Source: Hyphomicrobiales bacterium | Lineage (GTDB): Bacteria > Pseudomonadota > Alphaproteobacteria > Rhizobiales > Rhizobiaceae | Assembly (NCBI GenBank): GCA_900472605.1 | Contig: UCJD01000008.1 | Location: 1-64,000, forward strand | Reading direction: 5' to 3' | DNA: 64,000 nt | Shown: positions 9,548 through 17,487 of the stretch, in pieces | How positions within the stretch are numbered: position 1 is the stretch's first letter | How the letters are laid out: each line of letters opens with the position of its first letter | The notes under the pieces: generated by a model | Database searches by the model: none | Told to the model about the DNA's origin: nothing | The model's input: the letters and a program-made list of their open reading frames with translations, nothing else | Made by a program: the position numbers and the translations under genes

Positions 9548-10729
9548 ATGTCCAGTCAGTCTATCGTCATCGCCAGCGCCGGCCGCACGGCCGTCGGCTC
9601 GTTCAACGGCGCTTTCGCCACTGTCGCCGCCCATGAACTGGGTGCCGCGGCCGTCAAGGGCGCGCTCGATCGGGCGGGCGTGGATGCCTCCGAAGTGGAC
9701 GAGGTCATCCTCGGCCAGGTGCTGCCGGCGGGCGAGGGGCAGAATCCGGCACGCCAGGCGGCGATGAAGGCCGGCGTGCCGAAGGAAGCGACCGCCTGGG
9801 GTATCAATCAGCTCTGTGGTTCGGGCCTGCGTGCCGTGGCGCTCGGCATGCAGCAGATCGCGCTCGGCGATGCGAAGATCATCGTCGCCGGCGGGCAGGA
9901 GTCCATGTCGATGGCGCCGCATGCAGCGCACCTGCGTGCCGGAACCAAGATGGGCGACATGAAGATGGTCGATACCATGATCAAGGACGGCCTCACCGAC
10001 GCCTTCTACGGTTACCACATGGGCGTGACCGCCGAAAACATCGCACGCCAGTGGCAGCTGACGCGCGAGGAACAGGACGTGTTCGCCGTAGCCTCGCAGA
10101 ACAAGGCGGAAGCCGCGCAGAAGGCCGGGCGTTTCGCCGACGAAATCATCCCCTTCGTCATCCAAACCCGCAAGGGCGACGTCACCGTCGATGCGGACGA
10201 ATATATCCGCCATGGCGCCACCATGGAGGCGATGGCGAAGCTTCGCCCGGCTTTCGACAAGGAAGGCACGGTCACGGCCGCCAACGCCTCGGGCCTCAAT
10301 GATGGCGCGGCGGCCGCCGTGCTGATGACGGAACAGGAAGCATCGCGTCGCGGCATCCAGCCGCTGGCGCGCATCGTGTCCTGGGCGACCGCCGGCGTCG
10401 ATCCGCAGATCATGGGCACCGGGCCGATCCCGGCTTCACGCAAGGCGCTGGAGAAGGCCGGCTGGTCGATCAACGATCTCGACCTCGTGGAGGCCAACGA
10501 AGCCTTCGCCGCGCAGGCCTGTGCGGTCAACAAAGATCTCGGCTGGAACCCAGAGATCGTCAACGTCAATGGCGGGGCGATTGCCATCGGCCATCCGATC
10601 GGCGCGTCCGGCGCGCGCGTGCTCAACACGCTCTTGTTCGAGATGAAGCGCCGTGGCGCGAAGAAGGGACTTGCGACATTGTGCATCGGCGGCGGAATGG
10701 GCGTCGCCATGTGCTTCGAAGCGTTCTAA
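9548..10729 (+). CDS. phaA: Acetyl-CoA C-acetyltransferase (beta-ketothiolase)
   Basis: Condenses two acetyl-CoA into acetoacetyl-CoA, the first step of PHB synthesis. 393 aa, typical thiolase. The acyl-enzyme cysteine is C90 in [11 protein letters not shown]; the catalytic His lies in [16 protein letters not shown] and the second Cys in [11 protein letters not shown] near the C-terminus. ATG 9548 is preceded by ACGAGGAGG. The next gene, 69 bases on, is phaB, so both early PHB steps form one unit. Confidence 0.97.
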   Translation: MSSQSIVIASAGRTAVGSFNGAFATVAAHELGAAAVKGALDRAGVDASEVDEVILGQVLPAGEGQNPARQAAMKAGVPKEATAWGINQLCGSGLRAVALGMQQIALGDAKIIVAGGQESMSMAPHAAHLRAGTKMGDMKMVDTMIKDGLTDAFYGYHMGVTAENIARQWQLTREEQDVFAVASQNKAEAAQKAGRFADEIIPFVIQTRKGDVTVDADEYIRHGATMEAMAKLRPAFDKEGTVTAANASGLNDGAAAAVLMTEQEASRRGIQPLARIVSWATAGVDPQIMGTGPIPASRKALEKAGWSINDLDLVEANEAFAAQACAVNKDLGWNPEIVNVNGGAIAIGHPIGASGARVLNTLLFEMKRRGAKKGLATLCIGGGMGVAMCFEAF

Positions 10730-10798
10730 TAGCCTGCTTTACATCGTGTCGTGATTGAGCTCCGAGGATAGCGGAGCCTTACATTTGGGGAGCGGAAC

Positions 10799-11524
10799 AT
10801 GAGCAGAGTCGCTGTTGTCACCGGCGGTACGCGCGGTATTGGCGCCGCCATTTCACTGGCCTTGAAGAGTGCAGGCTATCGGGTTGCGGCCAATTATGCC
10901 GGCAACGACGAGGCCGCCCAGGCGTTTCACGCGGAGACCGGCATTCCTGTTTTCAAGTGGGACGTGTCGAGCTACGAGGCCTGTTCCGAAGGTCTGGCGC
11001 GGATCGAGGCGGACGTCGGCCCGATCGAAGTGCTGGTCAACAATGCCGGCATCACACGCGACGCGATGTTCCACAAGATGACGCCGCAGCAGTGGCACGA
11101 GGTGATCAACACCAATCTCACCGGCCTGTTCAACATGACGCATCAGGTTTGGGCCGGCATGCGCGAGCGCAGCTTCGGGCGTATCGTCAACATCTCGTCG
11201 ATCAATGGTCAGAAGGGCCAGATGGGACAGGCGAACTATTCGGCGGCAAAGGCCGGCGATCTCGGCTTCACCAAGGCGCTTGCCCAGGAAGGCGCGGCGA
11301 AGAACATCACCGTCAACGCCATCTGCCCCGGCTATATCGGCACCGAAATGGTGCTGGCGGTTCCTGAGAAGGTGCTCAACGAACGCATCATCCCGCAGAT
11401 CCCGGTCGGGCGTCTCGGCACACCCGATGAAATCGCGCGCTGCGTGGTGTTTCTGGTTTCCGATGATGCCGGCTTCATTACCGGCTCGACGCTCAGCGCC
11501 AATGGCGGGCAGTTGTTCGTCTAA
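10799..11524 (+). CDS. phaB: Acetoacetyl-CoA reductase
   Basis: NADPH-dependent reduction of acetoacetyl-CoA to (R)-3-hydroxybutyryl-CoA. The 241-aa short-chain dehydrogenase has TGGTRGIG at residues 8-15 for cofactor binding, NNAGITRD, the catalytic Ser (NISSINGQ) and YSAAKAG for the Tyr/Lys pair. The GQKGQMGQANYSAAKAG segment is characteristic of PhaB rather than FabG. GGGGAGCGG precedes the ATG. Confidence 0.97.
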   Translation: MSRVAVVTGGTRGIGAAISLALKSAGYRVAANYAGNDEAAQAFHAETGIPVFKWDVSSYEACSEGLARIEADVGPIEVLVNNAGITRDAMFHKMTPQQWHEVINTNLTGLFNMTHQVWAGMRERSFGRIVNISSINGQKGQMGQANYSAAKAGDLGFTKALAQEGAAKNITVNAICPGYIGTEMVLAVPEKVLNERIIPQIPVGRLGTPDEIARCVVFLVSDDAGFITGSTLSANGGQLFV

Positions 11525-11551
11525 GGCGGGCTGCGCTTTGGCGAGGCATGC

Positions 11552-11704
11552 TTAGCGGATCGAGGCGGTATGTTCGGTGTCGCTGACGGTCGTCTGGTGC
11601 GACGGCTTATGCGGGGTCTTGCTCGTATCATAAGGGTTGAGCGAGGCCGCATAAGTGGCGAGCGCAATCGTCAAGATTGCCGCTGCGCCGATGATCTTCG
11701 TCAT
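11552..11704 (-). CDS. Small membrane or secreted peptide, 50 aa
   Basis: A 50-codon gene starting MTKIIGAAAILTIALATYAASLNPYDTSKTP: a hydrophobic N-terminal segment (residues 4-20) with a short polar tail rich in Thr, Ser and His. Complement of the start region gives GGGAGGGAAAGAC just before the ATG, a convincing ribosome binding site. No family recognised. A second tiny gene of the same plan lies 85 bases upstream on the same strand, so they may be co-transcribed. Confidence 0.6.
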   Translation of the reverse strand: MTKIIGAAAILTIALATYAASLNPYDTSKTPHKPSHQTTVSDTEHTASIR

Positions 11705-11789
11705 TGTCTTTCCCTCCCAAGCCGGTCGAGGCATTCCTGATCCCGACCGGTGTCGATATTGGGGCGAATTCGAGGAATTATTCGGTCAT

Positions 11790-11936
11790 TCAACCGTTGG
11801 GGTGGTGCCGTTCCCGGACCTTCACGGGCACGCGGACGCGCACCTGGTTTTCATTGCGGAGCGCCATTGCTGCCGTTGCCAGAAATGCCGCCGCGATCAG
11901 GATGGCGGTTGCCGAATTCAGGATGATCTGGGCCAT
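11790..11936 (-). CDS. Small membrane peptide, 48 aa
   Basis: A 48-codon gene read on the minus strand. It encodes MAQIILNSATAILIAAAFLA, continues as a single hydrophobic helix to about residue 25, and ends in a basic tail (VRVRVPVKVRERHHPNG). AGAGGAC lies about six bases before the ATG. Function is unknown. A perfect 11-bp inverted repeat lies 100 bases upstream and could be its operator. The positive-inside tail after one helix suggests a small inner-membrane protein with an N-out, C-in topology. Confidence 0.6.
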   Translation of the reverse strand: MAQIILNSATAILIAAAFLATAAMALRNENQVRVRVPVKVRERHHPNG

Positions 11937-12036
11937 GATTTTGTCCTCTCACAGGGCCGGCGCGTTTGATGTGCCGCCGTTTCGTGAGGGAATATGAGCC
12001 TGCCGGCCGTTGCCGAATAGACCAGGCTTCGGCGAC

Positions 12037-12063
12037 CGATTGTCAACGCTTGGTTGACAATCG
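12037..12063 (-). promoter_or_regulatory. Perfect 11-bp inverted repeat, possible operator
   Basis: CGATTGTCAAC (12037-12047), loop GCTTG, GTTGACAATCG (12053-12063). Each arm contains TTGACA or its complement, so on the minus strand a -35 element sits inside the palindrome, with a weak CTATTC-like -10 about 20 bases on. There is no U-tract, which argues against a terminator. It lies between nagA and the small ORF at 11790-11936. Confidence 0.5.
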
Positions 12064-12074
12064 TCATTTTTCGG

Positions 12075-13226
12075 TCACGTGGGATCGCCGCTGATCCAGG
12101 TCTGGTTGACCTTTATCCTGTCGCTCATGTGCACGAGATCGGCGCGCAAGCCGGGCGCGAGACGGCCACGATCGTCGAGCTTCAGGAAGCGGGCGGGGTA
12201 GAGCGTTGCCATGCGCAGCGCTTCTGAGAGCGACAGGTCGAGATAGGTGAGGCCATAACGGATCGCCGAGGCCATATCGACATCGGAGCCGGCGAGCGTG
12301 CCGTCGGAGAGCACCAGCCGCGAGCAGAAGGCGCCGGTCTCGCGCCGCACCGTGCGGCCGTTCAGCGTGAAGCTGTCCTCAGTGGAACCCACCAGCGACA
12401 TGGCGTCGGTGACGAAGAACAGCTTGCCCTCGCCGCGCTTGGCTCTCAGCGCCGTGCGCAGCGCCTTGGGATCGACGTGGTGGCCATCGGCGATGATGCC
12501 GCACCAGACGGCCGGGTGATCGATTGCTGCTCCGGCAAGGCCCGGCGTGCGATGGCCGAGCTGGCTCATGGCGTTGAAAAGATGCGTCACGCCACGGGCG
12601 CCGGCGTCGAAGCGCGCCTCGGCGGCTTCGCTCGAGCAATCGGAATGACCGATGCTGACGGTGACGCCCGCTTCGCTCAGCTCACGCACCTGTCGCTCTG
12701 TGACCTGCTCGGCCGCCATCGTCACCAGCAGCGTGCCGATCGCCTCTGCGGCGGCGGAAAGCGCCTTGACGTCGCGGTCGTCAACCGGGCGCATCAGTTC
12801 GGCCAGATGCGCGCCCTTGCGTGATGGCGCGAGATGCGGACCCTCAAGGTGGAGGCCGACAACGCCCCGGTTCGTCTTGACGGCTTGCCTCGCGGCGTCG
12901 ATGGCGGCGGCCGTCGCCTCGCCGGTATCGGTGATCAGCGTCGGCAGCAGCGACGTCGTGCCATAGGGACGATGCCCCTCGGCGATCCGGTACATGGAGG
13001 CGGGCGACGGTTCGTCGTTCAGCATGCGGCCGGCGCCGCCATTGACCTGGGCGTCGATGAAGCCGGGCGCGAGAATGCCGCCGTCAAGCGCGATCGTCTC
13101 GCCATCCGGCAGGTCGTTCAGGCCGGCGATCGTCTCGATCCGCCCGTCGGCGACGACAAGCGCCTTGTCGTCGTGAAAGCGCTCGCCGTCGAAGATGCGG
13201 GCGCCGGTAAAAATCTTGCGCGACAT
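12075..13226 (-). CDS. nagA: N-acetylglucosamine-6-phosphate deacetylase
   Basis: Cytosolic amidohydrolase that removes acetate from GlcNAc-6-P. 383 aa. Metal and substrate motifs are visible: FIDAQVNGGAGR, HLEGPHLAPSRKGAH (metal Glu), GHSDCSSEAAEA and THLFNAMSQLGHR, and the catalytic Asp in FFVTDAMSL. The start ATG overlaps the stop of the upstream SIS gene as TGATG, implying translational coupling. Together the three genes make a compact amino-sugar operon. Confidence 0.95.
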   Translation of the reverse strand: MSRKIFTGARIFDGERFHDDKALVVADGRIETIAGLNDLPDGETIALDGGILAPGFIDAQVNGGAGRMLNDEPSPASMYRIAEGHRPYGTTSLLPTLITDTGEATAAAIDAARQAVKTNRGVVGLHLEGPHLAPSRKGAHLAELMRPVDDRDVKALSAAAEAIGTLLVTMAAEQVTERQVRELSEAGVTVSIGHSDCSSEAAEARFDAGARGVTHLFNAMSQLGHRTPGLAGAAIDHPAVWCGIIADGHHVDPKALRTALRAKRGEGKLFFVTDAMSLVGSTEDSFTLNGRTVRRETGAFCSRLVLSDGTLAGSDVDMASAIRYGLTYLDLSLSEALRMATLYPARFLKLDDRGRLAPGLRADLVHMSDRIKVNQTWISGDPT

Positions 13227-14257
13227 CAAACGGTCTCCGTCACCTTCAAGAGGTTCGCCGGCTTGTCGGGGTCAAAGCCCTTGCGGCGGGTGACGGCCTC
13301 GATCATGCGGTAGTAGACCAGCAGCGAGACGAGAGGGTCCAGCAGGCCGTTGCCGGTCGTGGGTACGCGCAGGTTGATGCCGGGTAGTTCCTTGGTCGAG
13401 AAGGGCACCGTGGTGGCGCCGAGCTTGCTCAGGCGCTCCAGCGCCTTGACGTTGTTGGCATAGGCGGCGTCATCGGGCGTGAAGGCGAGGATCGGGAAAC
13501 CCGGTTGCACCAAGCGCATCGGGCCGTGCATGAGTTCAGCGAGCGAGAATGCCTCGGCATGAAGGCCGGAGGTTTCCTTGGCCTTCAGCGCTGCCTCGAG
13601 CGCGATGGCGAAAGCCGGGCCACGGCCGCCAGTGTAGAGCGAGGTTGCGTTGAACAGCACGTCTTCGGCGGCGGCCGTGTCGATGCCCGATGTGGCGCTG
13701 AGCGCTTCGGGAAGCTTTTCAAGCGCGGCCTTAAGGTCGCCGCTGGCGCCGATTGCCGCCGTTACGCCTGACAGGGCCGCGACCGAGGCGATGAACGACT
13801 TGGTTGCCGCGACGCTCTTTTCGGCGCCGGCGTTGAGGTCGAGTACGAGATCAGCCTGCTTGGCGAGCGGGCTATCGGTGACGTTGACGACGGCAATGGT
13901 GGTCGCGCCGCCGCGCTTGGCCGCTTCCTGAAGCGCCACGATATCGGGGCTTGCACCCGACTGCGATACGGTGAAGTGAATGCCGCCCTTGAGGCGTAGC
14001 GGGGTGCCGTAGACCGACGCGATCGAGGGGCCGATCGAGGCCACCGGAATGCCGCAGGTGATCTCGAACAGATATTTGAAGAAGGTGGCCGCATGGTCGG
14101 ACGAGCCGCGCGCGGCGGTGGTGACGACGCTTGGCGCATTCTTGGAGAAGAGCTTGGCGATCTCGTCGAAAACAGGCTTTTCCTTGCGCAGCAGCGTGGC
14201 GACCACATCGGGAGACTGGCCGGCTTCCTGCAACATCAGCGACTGGGGTTCACTCAT
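13226..14257 (-). CDS. SIS-domain glucosamine-6-phosphate deaminase (NagB-II type)
   Basis: Probably converts GlcN-6-P to fructose-6-P and ammonia, replacing classical NagB. The 343-aa protein consists of two SIS domains like the isomerase half of GlmS but has no glutaminase domain. Visible blocks are ARGSSDHAATFFKY, VSQSGASPDIV and GRGPAFAIALEAALKAKETSGLHAEAF with the catalytic Glu-His neighbourhood. Its position between a GntR regulator and nagA, both overlapping, supports NagB-II rather than AgaS; that assignment is inference. Confidence 0.85.
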   Translation of the reverse strand: MSEPQSLMLQEAGQSPDVVATLLRKEKPVFDEIAKLFSKNAPSVVTTAARGSSDHAATFFKYLFEITCGIPVASIGPSIASVYGTPLRLKGGIHFTVSQSGASPDIVALQEAAKRGGATTIAVVNVTDSPLAKQADLVLDLNAGAEKSVAATKSFIASVAALSGVTAAIGASGDLKAALEKLPEALSATSGIDTAAAEDVLFNATSLYTGGRGPAFAIALEAALKAKETSGLHAEAFSLAELMHGPMRLVQPGFPILAFTPDDAAYANNVKALERLSKLGATTVPFSTKELPGINLRVPTTGNGLLDPLVSLLVYYRMIEAVTRRKGFDPDKPANLLKVTETV

Positions 14258-15027
14258 AGCTCGTCTCCAATTCTCAATTCTGCAACAAAATCATATGCAT
14301 CGCCACGATAGTGGGAGCGGGTGTATTCAACGACGCGCTGGTCTTCCAGGCGCGATACGCGTTCGATCAGAAGGGCGGGCGCGCCGGCCGCAACGTCGAG
14401 CGCTGCAGCCGAGGTCGCGTCAAGCGTGACGGCGGAGAGCTTCTGCAACGCGCGCACCGGGCGATGGCCGCTTGCGGTTAGCGCGTCGTAGAGCGAGCCT
14501 TCGCCGCCGGCGGTGTCATCGAGAAACTTCACGGGGACCACGGAGCGATCGATCGCCAGCGGCAGCCCATCGGCAAGGCGCAGGCGATCGAGGCGCAACA
14601 CGCGCTCGTCGACGCCGAGCCCCAGCAGAAAAGCCTCGTCCGGCGAGGGCTTGTTGATGGTGCGAGATAAAATCCTCGCCGCCGGCACACGGCCGCGCGA
14701 GCGCATGTCTTCCGAGAAGGACGAAAGCCGCCAGAGCGACTGCTCCATGCGTTCGACCTTGGCGGAGACAAAGGTGCCGCTGCCGTGTCGCGATTCCAGC
14801 GTGCCTGAATTCAGGAGGTCGCGATAGGCAGTGCGCACCGTCACGCGGCCGATCTTCAGGGCCTCAGCCAGATCGCGCTCGCTCGGCAGCGCAGCGCCGG
14901 GCTTCAGCAGCCCTTCATTGATCAGACCGGTCAGTGTCTGTGCGAGACGACGATAGAGAGGCCCGCTGCGCGCTGTGTCGCGCAGTCCGCGTGCGTCGAT
15001 CTCCGCTATCAGACTGGTTCTATCCAT
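14254..15027 (-). CDS. GntR/HutC family regulator of the amino-sugar operon
   Basis: Regulator of 257 aa: N-terminal winged helix (about residues 20-85, PSERDLAEALKIGRVTVRTAYRDL) and C-terminal UTRA ligand domain (about 105-250), the NagR/DasR layout whose ligand is GlcNAc-6-P or GlcN-6-P. ATG 15027 was chosen; the track extension to 15063 is not conserved. Its last codons overlap the SIS gene by four bases (ATGA). It heads the operon and probably controls its own promoter. Confidence 0.9.
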   Translation of the reverse strand: MDRTSLIAEIDARGLRDTARSGPLYRRLAQTLTGLINEGLLKPGAALPSERDLAEALKIGRVTVRTAYRDLLNSGTLESRHGSGTFVSAKVERMEQSLWRLSSFSEDMRSRGRVPAARILSRTINKPSPDEAFLLGLGVDERVLRLDRLRLADGLPLAIDRSVVPVKFLDDTAGGEGSLYDALTASGHRPVRALQKLSAVTLDATSAAALDVAAGAPALLIERVSRLEDQRVVEYTRSHYRGDAYDFVAELRIGDEL

Positions 15028-15035
15028 GAGGTTAA

Positions 15036-15060
15036 AATAGAACCTCTTTGGAACCAATTG
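15036..15060 (-). promoter_or_regulatory. Candidate operator of the GntR-led operon
   Basis: Just upstream of the regulator start the minus strand carries TTGGTTCCAA, then nine bases further on a second GGTTC. TTGG/CCAA flanks a two-base centre and resembles the half-sites of HutC-family operators. Assignment rests only on position and symmetry. Confidence 0.3.
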
Positions 15061-15140
15061 CAAGTGCTATGTTCAACGAAAAAACCCTCGCAGAGCTTTG
15101 CGAGGGTTTGATGACGTCAGAAGAGTTCGACCCGCCGCCG

Positions 15141-16163
15141 TCAGCTCTTCGAGAAAATGTAGTCCGTTTCCTGGCGCAGCACTTCGCCGGGGCGGAGGAC
15201 GGCGTTGGGGAAGCCCTTTTGGTTGATGGCATCGGGCCAGATCTGCGTTTCCAGGCAGAAGCCGGCGAAGGGACCATATTTGCGGCCGCCGATGCCGGGC
15301 ACCGGCACATCGAGCTTGAAGGCGGCGTAGAACTGGACGCCGGGCTCTGTCGTGCGGACTTCCATCGAGACGCCGGAATAGAGGCTGCGTGCCAGGACCA
15401 CGGAGCGCTTGGCAACACGGTCGGACGAGAGGCAGAAATTGTGGTCGTAGAGCGCCTGGGTGTCGCCCTCGAAGCGCTTCAGCGAGGCCATTTCGCGGAA
15501 GTCGAAGACCGTGCCTTCGACCGGGCGGATCTCGCCTGTCGGGATCTGCCGCTCGTCTGTCGGAAGATAGGCGTCCGCCGCGATCATGATGTCGTGGCCA
15601 AGCGTGTCGTCGCGACCGTCGAGATTGAAATAGGCGTGCTGGCAGACATTGGCGATGGTCGGCTGGTCGCTCGTCGTCTCGTAGACGACAGAGAGTTCGC
15701 CATCGCCATGCACGCGGTAGGTGACGAGGATGGTGCAATTACCGGGATAGCCGCCGCGGCCATCGGCATCGACGATCTTCAGGACGACGCGGTCGCTGTC
15801 ATGCTCGACGATCGTCCAGTTGCGCAGCGCGATATTTTCGAAGCCGCCATGCAGGTGGCTGACGCCGTTTTCGTTGAGGTCGAGCTGATAGTCCTTGCCG
15901 TCGAGCGTGAACTTCCCGCCGCCGATACGGTTGGCGTTGCGGCCGGGCGTCGCGCCGAAATAGGCGGAATGGGCGGGATAGTTGTCGAAGTCATCGAAGC
16001 CGAGGGTGAGCGGCGCATCATGGCCTTCGAGCCTGAGGTCCTGGATGACGGCACCCCAGGTGATCACCTTGGCGGTCAGGCCGCCGCCCGAGATTTCGAC
16101 GCGATGGACGGTTTCGCCCGTCTTCGTCGTTCCAAAAACGTCCCGCTTCAATCCATCCGCCAT
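15141..16163 (-). CDS. galM: Aldose 1-epimerase (galactose mutarotase)
   Basis: Interconverts alpha and beta anomers of hexoses. 340 aa. The fold is recognised from GVTHLHGG-like GVSHLHGGFENIALRNW, the catalytic His in NVCQHAYFNLDG and the catalytic Glu in FAGFCLETQIWPDAIN. The ATG at 16163 has GGGGAGGAAAC in front. Single gene between the amino-sugar operon and metA. Confidence 0.93.
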   Translation of the reverse strand: MADGLKRDVFGTTKTGETVHRVEISGGGLTAKVITWGAVIQDLRLEGHDAPLTLGFDDFDNYPAHSAYFGATPGRNANRIGGGKFTLDGKDYQLDLNENGVSHLHGGFENIALRNWTIVEHDSDRVVLKIVDADGRGGYPGNCTILVTYRVHGDGELSVVYETTSDQPTIANVCQHAYFNLDGRDDTLGHDIMIAADAYLPTDERQIPTGEIRPVEGTVFDFREMASLKRFEGDTQALYDHNFCLSSDRVAKRSVVLARSLYSGVSMEVRTTEPGVQFYAAFKLDVPVPGIGGRKYGPFAGFCLETQIWPDAINQKGFPNAVLRPGEVLRQETDYIFSKS

Positions 16164-16243
16164 TCTGTTTCCTCCCCGGTTCGCGTCCGCAATTTCGCGA
16201 CGGAACCTGCTCTCAATTGAGTGAAACCGCAACCGCCGCGATA

Positions 16244-16278
16244 TAAAAAACAAGCGCCGCCGGTCAGGTCCGGCGGCG
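16244..16278 (-). terminator. metA terminator
   Basis: Minus-strand hairpin of nine base pairs (arms at 16255-16263 and 16270-16278, CGCCGCCGG/CCGGCGGCG) followed by TTGTTTTTTATA. A textbook intrinsic terminator 22 bases after the metA stop codon. Confidence 0.9.
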
Positions 16279-16299
16279 TATCAAGCACGGCGAAAAGCC

Positions 16300-17223
16300 T
16301 CAGCCGTCCTCGCCGATGTCTTCCAGATTGTAGGGTGTTGTCTGGTAGATTTCATTGATCCAGTTGCCGAAGAGCAGATGCGCATGGCTGCGCCAGCGGT
16401 TCTGCGGCGGGATGGACGGGTCGTTATGCGGGAAATAATTGTGCGGCATCTTGATCGGAATGCCGGCATTCACGTCGCGGAAATATTCGTCGCCGAGCGA
16501 TGTCGAATCATATTCCACGTGATTGAAGATATAGAGCCGGTTGCCCTTCTTCTCGTGCACGAGGCAAACGCCCATCTCGCTCGATTCCATCAGGATTTCG
16601 AGCGTGCCGGATTGCTCGATATCGGCGCGGCGCACTTCGGTCCAGCGCGAGACTGGAACCTCGAAATTGTCGGAGAAACCGTTCAGATAGACCGACGACG
16701 GCTTGAGGTTCTTATGGCGATAGACGCCGAAGGCTTTTTCCGTCAGCGCGTGCTTCGGAATATCGTGGAAATGGTAGATCGCGGCCATCGCGCCCCAGCA
16801 GACATTCATCGCGGAGTGCACGTTGGTGCGCGTCCAGTCGAAAATCTGCTGCATTTCATCCCAATAAGTAACGTCTTCGTATGGAAGCGTTTCGATCGGC
16901 GCGCCTGTGATGATGAAGCCGTCGAACTTCCGGTGTTTGATCTCCTCCCAGGTCTGGTAGAAGGAGAAAAGATGATCTTCCGAGGTGTTTTTCGCCTTGT
17001 GGTTCCCGACGCGAACAAGCGACAGCTCGACCTGCAGCGGCGAGGCGCCGATCAGGCGCGCCATCTGGATCTCGGTCTTGATCTTGTTCGGCATGAGGTT
17101 CAAGAGCCCGATCTGCAGGGGGCGAATGTCCTGACGGATCGCGGCCGTCTCGGTCATCACGCGCACACCTTCCTGAACCAGGGTTTCAAAGGCGGGCAGG
17201 GTATCGGGGATCTTGATCGGCAT
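16300..17223 (-). CDS. metA: Homoserine O-acyltransferase, probably acetyl-CoA-specific
   Basis: First committed step of methionine synthesis from homoserine. 307 aa, MetA family (class-I-amidotransferase-like fold). The nucleophile Cys is in [13 protein letters not shown], and the His/Glu pair in [19 protein letters not shown]. At the specificity position in [15 protein letters not shown] the residue is Glu; in this family Glu favours acetyl-CoA and Gly favours succinyl-CoA, so I predict homoserine O-acetyltransferase. Expression is controlled by the SAM-II riboswitch immediately upstream. Confidence 0.95.
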   Translation of the reverse strand: MPIKIPDTLPAFETLVQEGVRVMTETAAIRQDIRPLQIGLLNLMPNKIKTEIQMARLIGASPLQVELSLVRVGNHKAKNTSEDHLFSFYQTWEEIKHRKFDGFIITGAPIETLPYEDVTYWDEMQQIFDWTRTNVHSAMNVCWGAMAAIYHFHDIPKHALTEKAFGVYRHKNLKPSSVYLNGFSDNFEVPVSRWTEVRRADIEQSGTLEILMESSEMGVCLVHEKKGNRLYIFNHVEYDSTSLGDEYFRDVNAGIPIKMPHNYFPHNDPSIPPQNRWRSHAHLLFGNWINEIYQTTPYNLEDIGEDG

Positions 17224-17274
17224 AGCGGTCACTCGATGAAAAATACGAATATATCGCTATCGGTCCGCACGCGG

Positions 17275-17331
17275 CCCTTTAGCAACTTCTTTAACGTGGC
17301 TGCAAGCCGGCCGGCCAAATCACCACGGAGC
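17275..17331 (-). ncRNA. SAM-II riboswitch (metA leader)
   Basis: The minus strand between 17331 and 17275 reads as the alphaproteobacterial SAM-II aptamer: CTCCGTGGTGATTTGG, a GC-rich centre, GCAGCCACGTTAAA and GTTGCTAAAGGG. The P1 stem CGTGG/CCACG pairs 17323-17327 with 17295-17299, and the 3' GCTAAAGGG segment forms the pseudoknot. It lies about 50 bases before the metA ATG. SAM binding is expected to hide the ribosome binding region and lower metA expression. Confidence 0.93.
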
Positions 17332-17487
17332 GCTCTAAATAGACCCAGTCAGGCCGCGAATCAATGACCGATACGCGGCGGCGCCTATTTGCCGAGGTAA
17401 CTCGCGCATTACCTGATGCTAGAAACTGTTGCTGGACAGGCTGACTCACGGTGCTATTCAGGTGCTACATACGCGTAAGGAAGCATG

